From NCBI GenBank assembly GCA_021531755.1, contig JADYUK010000010.1:48246-112245 (forward strand): a stretch of DNA of 64,000 bases, written 5' to 3'. Under the pieces are notes generated by a model. The model saw nothing but the letters and a program-made list of their open reading frames with translations, ran no database searches and was not told the DNA's origin. The stretch is from Hoylesella loescheii (GTDB lineage: Bacteria; Bacteroidota; Bacteroidia; Bacteroidales; Bacteroidaceae). Positions 34,606-43,552 of this stretch are shown one piece after another (position 1 is the first letter of the stretch; each line of letters begins with the position of its first letter). The translations under genes and the position numbers were made by a program.

Positions 34606-35754
34606 TTACAGCAGGCTCTGTATCTCCTTGTCTATGTCTTTCACCTGCACGTCCCTCTTCACAGGAGTGCCTTCTCTGTCGAGGATGAAGAATGTCGGTA
34701 TGCTCTGCACGTTGTACATGACGGCCGATGTGCCGCTCTTGTCATAGACGCAGACCCATGGCAGCGCAGCTACGGATGTCTTCCAGAAATGCTCGTTAGT
34801 GCCCATTCCCACCTGGTATATCTCCAGTCCCTGGGCGTGGTATTTGTTATACAGCGAGCGCAGTGTCATGATACGCTGTGCCGAGCCCTCTCCCTCGAAC
34901 GAGTGGAAGTCGAGGATGACCACCTTCCCCTTGAGGCTTGAGAGATTCCGCTCGTTGCCCTTGTTGTCTATGAGGCTGAGGTCTATGCTGTTTGTCTCCT
35001 TCACCTTGCTTGCCTCCACCTGCAAGCCGCGGTTGTTGTTGTCGACGATGCGCACGGTCTTCATTCCCTCAATGGCTATGTTGTGGAGGTTCTTGCCGCG
35101 CTCGGCGTTAGGGTAGAATGTGTCCCATGATGTCGCCACGGCCGCGAACATCTTTATGTCGTCACGGTTCTCGCGAGGGTTGAATATGAGTCGTGAGCCG
35201 ATGGCCTGGAACAGAGCGAAGTATGCGTATGCCTTCATAGGCTCACGTATGATGTAGTTCTCCCTGATATCGCGCTTGTACGCCTCGATGATTCTCTCTA
35301 TCGAGTCGCTGGCGTTACGCATGCTGAGGCTCGGGTTGCGGTCTATGGCGATGCATCTGTTCTGCAGCTCTATCTGCTTGTATGCCAGCTCCTGTATCTT
35401 CTTGCAGTTCTCTGAGCCGCTGACCTCATATTTCCATGCCATCTCGGGGTACTTAGCCTTCACTGTGACAGTCTCGGTAGAGTCGGCTGAGATATTTATT
35501 ATCTGTCCTGCTATGCGCAGGCGGTAGAACTCGGGAGCGTCGGCTTTGTCGGCTGAGAAGGAGAATTTGCCGTCTGAGGTGAGCTTTATCGAATCGACTG
35601 TGACAGGGCCTTCGAGGGATATGTTCTCAAAATAAAGCGTCGAGTCGGCGGCGTTTGTTATCTCGCCCTCAACGTTGAATTTCTCCCCTTTGCAGGCTGT
35701 CATCATGGCTGCCATAAGCGTGATGCCGATGGCAGAGAAGAGTTTTGTTTTCAT
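34606..35754 (-). CDS. DUF4369/thioredoxin-fold lipoprotein lacking CxxC
   Basis: 382 residues with a lipoprotein signal (lipobox MMTAC); the start MKTKLFSAIG follows the promoter, and the longer frame upstream is spurious. A DUF4369-like beta domain (FNVEGEITNAADSTLYFENI) and a helical linker precede an AhpC/TSA-type thioredoxin fold. That fold is recognisable by NLSSLKGKVVILDFHS, YNKYHAQGLEIYQVG and YNVQSIPTFFILDREG with its cis-proline. Where such proteins normally have WC-xx-C, this one reads FHSFEGEGSAQ, with no cysteine. It cannot be a dithiol oxidoreductase and may be a binding or scaffold protein. Confidence 0.78.
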   Translation of the reverse strand: MKTKLFSAIGITLMAAMMTACKGEKFNVEGEITNAADSTLYFENISLEGPVTVDSIKLTSDGKFSFSADKADAPEFYRLRIAGQIINISADSTETVTVKAKYPEMAWKYEVSGSENCKKIQELAYKQIELQNRCIAIDRNPSLSMRNASDSIERIIEAYKRDIRENYIIREPMKAYAYFALFQAIGSRLIFNPRENRDDIKMFAAVATSWDTFYPNAERGKNLHNIAIEGMKTVRIVDNNNRGLQVEASKVKETNSIDLSLIDNKGNERNLSSLKGKVVILDFHSFEGEGSAQRIMTLRSLYNKYHAQGLEIYQVGMGTNEHFWKTSVAALPWVCVYDKSGTSAVMYNVQSIPTFFILDREGTPVKRDVQVKDIDKEIQSLL

Positions 35755-35797
35755 TATTGTCTGTTGTGTTATGTTCTCTGTATGATTATGTTGTCTG

Positions 35798-35829
35798 CAA
35801 AAGTAGTTATTTTTCTCCGTTCCACCAAA
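35798..35829 (-). promoter_or_regulatory. Promoter of the thioredoxin-fold lipoprotein gene
   Basis: Minus-strand TTTG (35829-35826), a 20-nt spacer and TACTTTTG (35805-35798) lie 44 nt before the start. Confidence 0.75.
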
Positions 35830-35937
35830 TTTAAATCCGAAAAAGGCATCTTTCTGCCCTGCGGGCTGTTGTGGATAGGGCTGAGACGCTGTGCAGGCGC
35901 GTCCTGTCTTGCCGTCTGTTGGGGGCGGCAGCGAGAC

Positions 35938-36090
35938 TGTCGCGAACGGTGGCTTTGTGGTAAAAGGAACCACCGTTCACTGTCGCGAATGGTGGCTTAG
36001 GGGTAAAAAGAACCACCGTTCCAAGCGGTTTTCCGCTTGGCGTTCGCTGTTTTTCCGCTTGGCGTTCGCGGTTTTCCGCTTGGCGTTCAT
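35938..36090. repeat. REP-like palindromic repeat cluster beside the RAYT gene
   Basis: There are two 43-bp units, each a hairpin: GAACGGTGG (35944)/CCACCGTTC (35978) and GAATGGTGG (35987)/CCACCGTTC (36021), both preceded by TGTCGCG. Three units of TTTTCCGCTTGGCGTTCGC (about 36030-36090) follow, the first preceded by AAGCGG so that AAGCGG/CCGCTT can pair. The last unit overlaps the RAYT stop codon. Confidence 0.8.
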
Positions 36091-37100
36091 GCTGTCCGTT
36101 CCTCACCGCCTGCAATCCTTTCTGCCATAGCGATGAGCTCAAGACGCTGGGAGCGGGTTATGGCCCTCTGCTCCATGTGAGGCTCCCAAGGGCTTATCTG
36201 CAGAAGCAGGCCTTCAGCACAAGCCTCAAAGGCCTCACCAGCGGGCTTATAGAACTCCGGGAACCCGCTCTCGCGCAAGAGGATGATGCGGTAACCGCGA
36301 CTCATCGCCTCACGCAGCACATCCTTCTCCTTTGGAGAGATGGCCGCGCTCACCAATACCCCACCACGCTCTCCACATGCCAGCCACTCGTCCCGCAGAC
36401 GGGCGTTCTCCTCATCCGTGTTGCGGCGGTGCACAATGACCGCCATCTTGTCGGGAATGTCAAGCAGGAACCTGTTGCCAACAATCTGGCAACTGCGGCC
36501 TGCCACCTCCATGCCGGAGAGCACAGTGAAGTACTGGGGATGCTGACGCTTCAGGAGCAGGCGGCGAGGGTTATCGTCAAGGTAAGCCTTCCAGTTGTCC
36601 AACTGCCCCTCATGCATCAGAATCTTGTCATCGTAGCCCTTCTCAAACAAGCCTTGGCGTGGAGGTTCGTCCATGCCGAATATCCGCCAATAGGCTTTGT
36701 TGCAGCCATGTTTGAAGCCTGCCACAACCCTTCCCACATGCTTCCTCGCAGGCAGGTCATCCTTTACTCTGATAATCATGTGGATGTGGTCAGGCATAAT
36801 GCAGACCTTCCACACCTCCACCTGAGGGAAGACCTGGCTGATTTTGCCAATCTCATCTCTCAGGATGGCCTCCCCTAACTCTGAATACTCAACGTGGGGA
36901 GCGTCAGGGGAGTCAAGGGGAGCATCAGCATTCCCTTTCATCTCACCGAGCAATGGCACATGGCCTTCTACCACAAGCGTCACCATGTAATTGCCTTTCT
37001 TGTGGTAGTCATGCCTCGGACTGCGGCGCTTCATCGAATGAATGGTATCGTGCACATCCATACCAAGCGCTATGGCTTCTTCGCGGTACATTGTCTTCAT
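36087..37100 (-). CDS. REP-associated tyrosine transposase (RAYT) with C-terminal extension
   Basis: 337 residues; the start MKTMYREEAIALG lies downstream of the promoter at 37188, so the longer frame to 37229 is rejected. The Y1 HUH nuclease domain spans about residues 30-185: HIH at 105-107 (MPDHIHMIIRV) and the probable catalytic Y173 in AYLDDNPRR. This enzyme class nicks single-stranded DNA at REP hairpins. A second part of about 140 residues follows (GGVLVSAAISPKEKDVL, RIILLRESGFPEFYKPAGE, EACAEGLLLQISPW). It resembles a DprA-like Rossmann fold and is uncommon in classical RAYTs. REP-like hairpins abut its 3' end, and no insertion-sequence ends or target duplications were found. Confidence 0.8.
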   Translation of the reverse strand: MKTMYREEAIALGMDVHDTIHSMKRRSPRHDYHKKGNYMVTLVVEGHVPLLGEMKGNADAPLDSPDAPHVEYSELGEAILRDEIGKISQVFPQVEVWKVCIMPDHIHMIIRVKDDLPARKHVGRVVAGFKHGCNKAYWRIFGMDEPPRQGLFEKGYDDKILMHEGQLDNWKAYLDDNPRRLLLKRQHPQYFTVLSGMEVAGRSCQIVGNRFLLDIPDKMAVIVHRRNTDEENARLRDEWLACGERGGVLVSAAISPKEKDVLREAMSRGYRIILLRESGFPEFYKPAGEAFEACAEGLLLQISPWEPHMEQRAITRSQRLELIAMAERIAGGEERTA

Positions 37101-37187
37101 GTTATAGTAGTTGTGCAGAATGATTCTTGTTAATGATTGGCTTCCTCTATAAATGATAAAGCCTGGTTGCTTGTTTGGGTATGTGTG

Positions 37188-37195
37188 CAAAATTA
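37188..37195 (-). promoter_or_regulatory. Promoter of the RAYT gene
   Basis: CAAAATTA reads TAATTTTG on the minus strand, 88 nt before the ATG at 37100. Confidence 0.55.
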
Positions 37196-37426
37196 CGAAA
37201 TTCTCTTCTAAATAAAGATAAACACCCAAGAAAATATCGTTTACCGGAAATCATATTGCCAGATATGAGAGTATAGGGATGATTAGGATGAGGGTGAGTC
37301 AGTCGCTTCTTTCACACCCCCATGCAGGCAAGGTCATGTCTCTCTGGTGTATGTGTAGAGCGGATGGAGCCCGGAACAGGGGCCAGTGTCTGCCGGATGG
37401 CATGTTAGGCGGTGCGGGAGGGCGGT

Positions 37427-37478
37427 AAAAACGAGAGCAGGAGACAAACGCCTGTGATAAGCGTCTGCCTCCTGCTCT
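37427..37478 (-). terminator. Terminator of the giant starch-binding protein gene
   Basis: AGAGCAGGAG (37434-37443) pairs with CTCCTGCTCT (37469-37478), with further inner pairing. On the minus strand the stem is followed by CGTTTTTACC. A second hairpin, GGCTCCGTG/CACGGAGCC (about 37489-37522), lies between it and the stop. The 200 nt between here and the RAYT promoter show nothing else. Confidence 0.75.
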
Positions 37479-37551
37479 GACAGGTGAAGGCTCCGTGGGT
37501 GCAGTCCACGTCACGGAGCCCGTGCTATGTCATTTTCCCATTGCTGTGGTA

Positions 37552-40500
37552 TTATCTGATAATCTGCTTCACAGTCTTGCCACCTCTTCTCATGATGACG
37601 ATGCCACGCTGGCGTCCGTCGGTCCTCATGCCTTGGAGGTTGAAGCGCTCTGTGCTGCCCTCAGCCGTCTCGATGGTGTTGATACCGGTCGATGTCTCCT
37701 TGGTTATGGTGAGAGTCATGCGGTCGATATCGAATGTCATGGTGTATGTTCCAGGAGCTGTCTTCCATGCTGTCGCGGCTTTCTTCACATCTGTCTCCTG
37801 GCCTGGTACGACAGCGTGTGCGTCAGTTGCAGGGCCGTATCTGTGGGCGTTGACCACATCCCAGTCCATATTAGGCTCCTCGACGATGGTGAAGTAAGCG
37901 TTCTCCTCAGCGTCAAGCTCCACGCCGTTGGCCTCGTAGATGCCTTCAGCCTTCTGCGTCATGACAGTGCCCTCATAGTCAGGAGCCCATGAGTTGCCCT
38001 TTATGTCGCCTATGATGTACAGCTTCTCAGGTATCTCATAGCGCTCGATGGATATTGTCATAGAGTTGAAGTCGACGGTGAACGCGTAGCGTCCCGGATT
38101 TATCTGCCAGATGTTGCTGTTTGACTTGATGAAGCTGTAGTCCACTCCGTAGTCAATAATCAATGTTCCTGTCACCTCTGGGCCATAGCAGTATTCGTTC
38201 ACGATCTCAAATGCTCCCAGCTTTGAGGAGAGGCAGAAAACACCGTTCCCGACGATGACGACATTCTCCTGCTTGTATACACCCGGCTTGACCATAGTCA
38301 TCGGCTGTGGGTCGCCCGAGGTCTTGTTGTCCCACTCGTGGTCCTTTATCATACCGATGATATAGAGATTCTCCGGATAAGTGGACAGCGCCCTCGTCAC
38401 GACAAGCTTCATGGTGTTCACGTCCAGGTGCATATCGTATATTCCAGGCTCTATGGCCCACGACATGTCGACATTCCTCTGCACGTCATACTCCTCACCG
38501 AGTGTCACCTTGAGGTCACGCTCTGTCGGTGCGAGGCGGCTGCTGTTGACATCCTCCCAGCTGCCTGTCGGCTTCTGTGTGAAGGCGAAGTATGTCAGCG
38601 GGCTGCCATTCTCGAGCACGACATCCTTAATGTCGTATGTCCCGTCGCCGTTGTTTGTCATCATGGCCCCTGTGTAAGCAGGGTCCCAGCGGTGGTCGCT
38701 GATGTCGCCGATGAGGTATATGTCGCCTGTGATAGGCTTCAGAGGGTCGCCCTCATGGATATAGACCTTGTTATCCTCGATGGCGAGGTCGTATGTCTGG
38801 TGTGCGTTGTCGCCGTCCTCTCCGTTGTTGAAGATAATCATGTCGTATCTTGTATCTATCTTCAGCTTGAAGAGTCCGTCGTCTGTCATGTCGGTTATCT
38901 CTATGCCAGGCCATGCCTCAAGATACTGTGCAGGATATGTCTCGCTCTGCCATACGTAGGCATAGACTCTCTCCCAGTTGCTGTTTGAGTTGTCGAAGAA
39001 TACGGTGTTCCGCTCCACGTGAGGCATGGAGTATGTCTTGCCGTCCTCAATCTCCTGCTCGATAGTCCTCTTGCCAGCGTTCAAACCGTCGTTGAAGATG
39101 ACCATGTTGAGCTTCTTCTCGAGCACAACGACATAGCGGCCGTCCTCTGTCCTCTCGGTTATCTGCACTCCAGGCCACTCGGCGTTGTTCACAAGCGGGT
39201 CAGAGTTCTCCTTGTATGCGTAGACATAGACATTCTCCCATTCGCCCTCGGTGTTGTCGAAGTATATGGTGTTGGTGCCTGTCGGCTCCTCAGGCTCTAC
39301 GGGCATGCCATAGACCTTGTTGTCCTCCACGATGAAGTTACGTGTCTGCTCCTTGCCCTCGTCGTCGTTGAAGAATCCGTTGTTGAAGACAACCTGGTCA
39401 AACCTCTTGTCGAGAGTGAGCTTCAGGTAGCCCTCCGCTGTCACCTCTGTCATCTCCTGTCCTGGCCATGACCCGTTCTTGTCGGCAGGGTCGGCCTTGA
39501 CATAGGCGTAGGCATAGACCTTCTCCCATGCGCAGTTCTGGCGGTTGAAGTATATGGTGTTCACCTCGGCCGGTGTCTCGGGCGTTGTGTAGCTGTACAC
39601 CTCCTGGTCGACAATGGTGAGGTCGGCAGTCTTGACGAGAATATCGCCTGTTGTCGCGCCATTGCTGAAGACAACCATGTCATACTCCTTGCTGAGCTCT
39701 ATCTTCAGCAGTCCGTCCTCTGTCGTCTCGGTCATCTCCACTCCAGGCCATGCGGCGTTCTCTGTGCGTGGATCTGCCCCGCTCTTCCATGCGTAGGCAT
39801 AGACTTTCTCCCAGCCACTCTCTGTGTTGTCGAAGAATACTGTGTTTGTCTCCACAGGCTCAACGACGCTCTCCATAGAGTAGACCTTCTTGTCGACAAT
39901 GACGAGGTCCTTGGTCTGCTTGTCGCTGGCGACAGATTTCTCGTTGAAGTTGACCATGTCGAATTTCTTGTCAATCTCAATCTTCAGCAGTCCGTCCTCT
40001 GTCGTCTCTGTCATCTTCACTCCAGGCCATTCAGCGTTATGCTCCTCAGGATTCTCGCTGCTCCATGCGTATGCATAGACCTCTTCCCACTGGGAGTTGG
40101 TGTTGTCGAAGAATACTGTGTTGACAGTCGATGGCTCTGTGATTTCCTCCGATGAAATCGGCGTTATCTGGTATGTCGTTGTCTCATCCTTGACGTAAAC
40201 AGAGACGAAGCCGCGCACGAGGACCTTCTCTCCGGTAGCCATCACGAAGTCTTTCGACAGGGTGCGGATGGCAGCCTCGCCCGTCTCGTCGGTCAGGGTG
40301 TAGTTGCGGTCAGAGCCTTCAACCTTTCCTGTCAGCTCTATGAAGCTGTTGAGAGGCTGTGAGGCGAATGTTCCGGCTGTCACCGTTGCAGGCTCCACGG
40401 CGCCATTGTTCCCTGCTGGTGTCTCGAATCCGGTAGGGTTCTGTATCTCAGGCAGACCGTTAAACAGATTGTATGTGCCGCCGTAGCCTGCTGGGATTAC

Positions 40501-41865
40501 ATCGCCGTTAGCGTATGTCTGGCCTGTGGCGCCGTAGACGAGCATCCATCCCGTCTCGTCCTTTATCCACAGGTTGTTGCCGAGCTGTGCTACAGCTGTG
40601 GCAGGAGTCTTCAGCTTGATGTTCTTTCCTGTGTGTGTGTCGCCTATGGCGGCTATGCCGTTCAGCTTGTAGACAGGGTTTGAAGCCTCGCCGACGGTCA
40701 GCTTGTTGTTCTTGAGGTCAGCTGTCAGCTTGTATATTCCTACAGGCAGTCTCCATGCTGTCTCTCCCTTCTTCACCATATCAACGTTATCGCCCAGGCT
40801 GATGCTTGTGTTGTCAGCCTCAGGGCCATAGCGGTTGGCGTTCACAGTCTCCCATGAGCCTAACTCTGTCGCTATGCAGAATGTTCCTGAGATGCCAAGG
40901 GCATCGAGTATCTCGACGTTGTCGGCCTCATAAATGCCGTTGCCTTTGTCTGTCATCTCCAGTCCGGAGGCAGGGTCCCACTCTGTTATTCCGTCGATAT
41001 TTCCCACGAGATAGACACTGCCAGGAGCCATGTAGCCGTCGTATGTTGTGCCGGCAATGAGGTCATTGTCCGGTGTCTGATTTCCGATAGAGTTATTGAA
41101 GATAATCTTGTCCCAGTCACCGGTGTATTTGAATACATACAGTCCGTCGGCTGTCTTCTCTGTCAGCTGTTCTCCAGGCCATGCGGCGTTCTCTGTGCGT
41201 GGGTCTGCCCCGTTCTTCCATGCGTAGGCATAGACATTCTCCCAGTTGCTGAAGCTGTTGTCCCAATAGACTGTCTTCTCCTCTGGCTGAGGGTCTGGGT
41301 CGGGGTCAGGTTCAGGGGCAACAGAAACTCTCTTATAGAGCTGGATAGCATGCATCGTTCCTGCATAGCAAGTGAACCTCGGTTTTCCACTGTTGTAATT
41401 GAACATCAATTGGAAATTTTTATCTCCGTTCAATAGTGGAAATTTGATTATTGAATAGTTGTTCTCGTCAACTGTAATAGATGCATGGCTCTTCTTGTCC
41501 GATGTTTCTGTAGCCAGATATAGCTTCTTTTCACCAGCTAAGAAATAACCATCTTCTCCATCTTGCAATGCGTAAGGATAATCACTGTCTCCTTCAACAG
41601 TAGCAAGGGTTATAGGGTATACAGGTTCATCTGAGATGCTGATTAACCCTTCTGACTCTTGCACTAATACGCAATCACGGTTTGTTCCATTCTTTGCACC
41701 TAAAGCATAGTAGGATGTGGTACCTCCTTTAGGTGTGTACGGTGCCACAACCAGATACCTCGCTCCCACTTCGAGTTGCGAGACATCGGTCACGAGCTTG
41801 TAGTCGGTGGCATGGACGACAAGGCCCACTACCACGGCAAGCAGCGTTAGTAAAAGTCTTTTCAT
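37552..41865 (-). CDS. Giant secreted multi-module starch-binding protein (six CBM26-like, four SusE/F-like modules)
   Basis: 1437 residues with a signal peptide (MKRLLLTLLAVVVGLVVHA) and a Prevotella C-terminal signature (FNLQGMRTDGRQRGIVIM, then KTVKQIIR). An N-terminal domain of unknown type (21-180) and a PDPDPDPQPE linker precede the modules. Six CBM26-like starch-binding modules share NTVFFDN-x-W-VYAYAW-WPG-MTE-FNNG and lie at about 198-270, 582-664, 674-760, 769-853, 865-948 and 953-1036. Four SusE/F-like modules (IYLIGDI-x-W-GTY) lie at about 283-393, 1047-1155, 1160-1270 and 1275-1390. An OB-like region is at 398-575. No catalytic domain was found, so it should bind starch-like glucan. 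No amylase or SusCD is adjacent. Confidence 0.8.
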   Translation of the reverse strand: MKRLLLTLLAVVVGLVVHATDYKLVTDVSQLEVGARYLVVAPYTPKGGTTSYYALGAKNGTNRDCVLVQESEGLISISDEPVYPITLATVEGDSDYPYALQDGEDGYFLAGEKKLYLATETSDKKSHASITVDENNYSIIKFPLLNGDKNFQLMFNYNSGKPRFTCYAGTMHAIQLYKRVSVAPEPDPDPDPQPEEKTVYWDNSFSNWENVYAYAWKNGADPRTENAAWPGEQLTEKTADGLYVFKYTGDWDKIIFNNSIGNQTPDNDLIAGTTYDGYMAPGSVYLVGNIDGITEWDPASGLEMTDKGNGIYEADNVEILDALGISGTFCIATELGSWETVNANRYGPEADNTSISLGDNVDMVKKGETAWRLPVGIYKLTADLKNNKLTVGEASNPVYKLNGIAAIGDTHTGKNIKLKTPATAVAQLGNNLWIKDETGWMLVYGATGQTYANGDVIPAGYGGTYNLFNGLPEIQNPTGFETPAGNNGAVEPATVTAGTFASQPLNSFIELTGKVEGSDRNYTLTDETGEAAIRTLSKDFVMATGEKVLVRGFVSVYVKDETTTYQITPISSEEITEPSTVNTVFFDNTNSQWEEVYAYAWSSENPEEHNAEWPGVKMTETTEDGLLKIEIDKKFDMVNFNEKSVASDKQTKDLVIVDKKVYSMESVVEPVETNTVFFDNTESGWEKVYAYAWKSGADPRTENAAWPGVEMTETTEDGLLKIELSKEYDMVVFSNGATTGDILVKTADLTIVDQEVYSYTTPETPAEVNTIYFNRQNCAWEKVYAYAYVKADPADKNGSWPGQEMTEVTAEGYLKLTLDKRFDQVVFNNGFFNDDEGKEQTRNFIVEDNKVYGMPVEPEEPTGTNTIYFDNTEGEWENVYVYAYKENSDPLVNNAEWPGVQITERTEDGRYVVVLEKKLNMVIFNDGLNAGKRTIEQEIEDGKTYSMPHVERNTVFFDNSNSNWERVYAYVWQSETYPAQYLEAWPGIEITDMTDDGLFKLKIDTRYDMIIFNNGEDGDNAHQTYDLAIEDNKVYIHEGDPLKPITGDIYLIGDISDHRWDPAYTGAMMTNNGDGTYDIKDVVLENGSPLTYFAFTQKPTGSWEDVNSSRLAPTERDLKVTLGEEYDVQRNVDMSWAIEPGIYDMHLDVNTMKLVVTRALSTYPENLYIIGMIKDHEWDNKTSGDPQPMTMVKPGVYKQENVVIVGNGVFCLSSKLGAFEIVNEYCYGPEVTGTLIIDYGVDYSFIKSNSNIWQINPGRYAFTVDFNSMTISIERYEIPEKLYIIGDIKGNSWAPDYEGTVMTQKAEGIYEANGVELDAEENAYFTIVEEPNMDWDVVNAHRYGPATDAHAVVPGQETDVKKAATAWKTAPGTYTMTFDIDRMTLTITKETSTGINTIETAEGSTERFNLQGMRTDGRQRGIVIMRRGGKTVKQIIR

Positions 41866-41943
41866 GATTTTTTTTGTTTAGTTATGTAATTTAGTAAATA
41901 TGTCAGTTGTTGTTGGAGGAACGTTTTTCAGTCATTCCGCTGT

Positions 41944-43284
41944 CTAATACTCAAGCACTCTCATTCCCTCACGTGCGAAAATCTCCTGCGCCACGGTCTG
42001 GAGCTCGTCGGCTGTCAGGGCGTCGATGTTGCGGTAGAGCGCCTCGACATTCTTCTCCCAGCCATGGAAGAGGAACGACTTGGCGAAGTCAAGGGCGAAC
42101 GATTCCCTTGAGTCTATCGACAGCGCTATCTGCCCCTTCATCTGTCTCTTGGCCTGTTCCAGCTGGCGTGGGGAGAGAGGTGTCGTCATCAGCTTGTCAA
42201 GCTCACGCCTGACAAGGCGCTGGCAACGCTTCACATCGTGGGCGTCACAGCCGAAGTATACCGCCCATATCCCAGTGTCGCCGTAGGCTGTCATAGAGCT
42301 CTCGACAGTGTATACCAGTCCGTTGCGCTCTCTCAGCGCCATGTTCAGACGCGAGGACATGGCGGGACCGCCAAGGATATTGTTCAGCAGACTCAGGGCG
42401 AGGCGGTGGGGATGGTGTATGCCGTAGGCCTCACGCCCCATGATGACGTGAGCCTGGTGGTATGTCGCATGTTGGCCTGGGGAGGCTGTCGGTGTGGCAG
42501 AGCTGCCCGTAGCGCCCGTCACGCTGTTGTCCCGAGCGTCAGAGACGGTCTTCTCCGGTGTGTTGGCTGTTGTTTTCTGTTGTGCCATAGCCCCCTCGCC
42601 GGCATGCATGCTGGTGCCGGCTTCTGTGCAGAGCGGGTATTTCCTGAAAGCGTTCTCTATGGCTTTCACGACAGGCTTTATGCCGTCAGCTGGTTTCTGT
42701 GTGCGCGGCTTAGGGTCTCCGTGTAGGAAGAATATGGTGTTGGCGGGTGTGTAGTGGCGTTTGGTGAAGCGCATGGCGTCGTCATGGCCGAAAGCCCTCA
42801 CCGTCTCCTTCGTGCCGAGGATGTTGTGCCCGAGTGGGTGTCCGCTGAATATGATGTTCTCGAAGTCATCGTAGATAAGGTCGGCAGGGGTGTCGTTATA
42901 CGATTCTATCTCATCGCATATCACCTCCTTCTCCTTCTCGAGCTCATGGTCTGGGAAGACGGAATGGAAGACCATATCCGTCAGGAGGTCAATGGCCCGT
43001 GCGAGATGCTCACGCCTTATGGCGCAGTAATAGACTGTCGACTCCTTGTTGGTATATGCGTTCAGCTCACCTCCGAGCTCTTCGAGTGTCCTTATTATCT
43101 GTGATGAGTTGCGCCGTTTAGTGCCTTTGAACGAGGCGTGCTCGCAGAAGTGTGCCAGTCCCTCCTCGCCTTCCTTCTCGTCGCGTGTGCCTGTCGCTAT
43201 GGCGTATCCGCAGTATATGACATCGCCTTCTGACGGCCGTTGTATCACCCGTAGGCCGTTTGACAGTGTGTATGTATTGTACAT
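41944..43284 (-). CDS. M16-family zinc peptidase
   Basis: 446 residues with two peptidase M16 halves. The inverted zinc motif H45-F-C-E48-H49 (HFCEH) is intact, with the downstream glutamate in the EEKEVICDEI-like segment, so the N-terminal half is catalytic. The C-terminal half carries the usual RLALSLLNNILGGPAMSSRLN and RERNGLVYTVES. A low-complexity linker of about 45 residues rich in T, S, A and G (around 214-258) separates the halves and looks expanded. No signal peptide is visible, so it probably acts in the cytoplasm, like other single-chain bacterial M16 peptidases of about 45-50 kDa. It is monocistronic. Confidence 0.87.
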   Translation of the reverse strand: MYNTYTLSNGLRVIQRPSEGDVIYCGYAIATGTRDEKEGEEGLAHFCEHASFKGTKRRNSSQIIRTLEELGGELNAYTNKESTVYYCAIRREHLARAIDLLTDMVFHSVFPDHELEKEKEVICDEIESYNDTPADLIYDDFENIIFSGHPLGHNILGTKETVRAFGHDDAMRFTKRHYTPANTIFFLHGDPKPRTQKPADGIKPVVKAIENAFRKYPLCTEAGTSMHAGEGAMAQQKTTANTPEKTVSDARDNSVTGATGSSATPTASPGQHATYHQAHVIMGREAYGIHHPHRLALSLLNNILGGPAMSSRLNMALRERNGLVYTVESSMTAYGDTGIWAVYFGCDAHDVKRCQRLVRRELDKLMTTPLSPRQLEQAKRQMKGQIALSIDSRESFALDFAKSFLFHGWEKNVEALYRNIDALTADELQTVAQEIFAREGMRVLEY

Positions 43285-43310
43285 CGATGTTTTTTGTCTT
43301 TTTTACCGCA

Positions 43311-43342
43311 CAAAGATACATTATTATCTTCAAACTGCCAAA
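43311..43342 (-). promoter_or_regulatory. Promoter of the M16 peptidase gene
   Basis: Minus-strand TTTG (43342-43339), a 20-nt spacer and TATCTTTG (43318-43311) lie 27 nt before the start codon. Confidence 0.75.
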
Positions 43343-43358
43343 TACATTGCCCATATAT

Positions 43359-43389
43359 TTTGTGATTTGAAATAAAATAGTTAACTTTG
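43359..43389 (+). promoter_or_regulatory. Promoter of the GH3 gene
   Basis: TTTG (43359-43362), a 19-nt spacer and TAACTTTG (43382-43389) give a leader of about 155 nt. It is back-to-back with the M16 promoter. Confidence 0.75.
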
Positions 43390-43552
43390 CCGACATTCAG
43401 ACAACGGATAATCGGCTGTATGGCGAGGGTCTGCCCCGTGGTATCGCATCCTGCCTGCAAGTCGCTTTTTACCATGTCCGTCTGCCAGCCGATACCTTAC
43501 CGGCATCATGCCCGCAGAGGGGCTGATGCGCTTGTATATAAACTTAACTATA

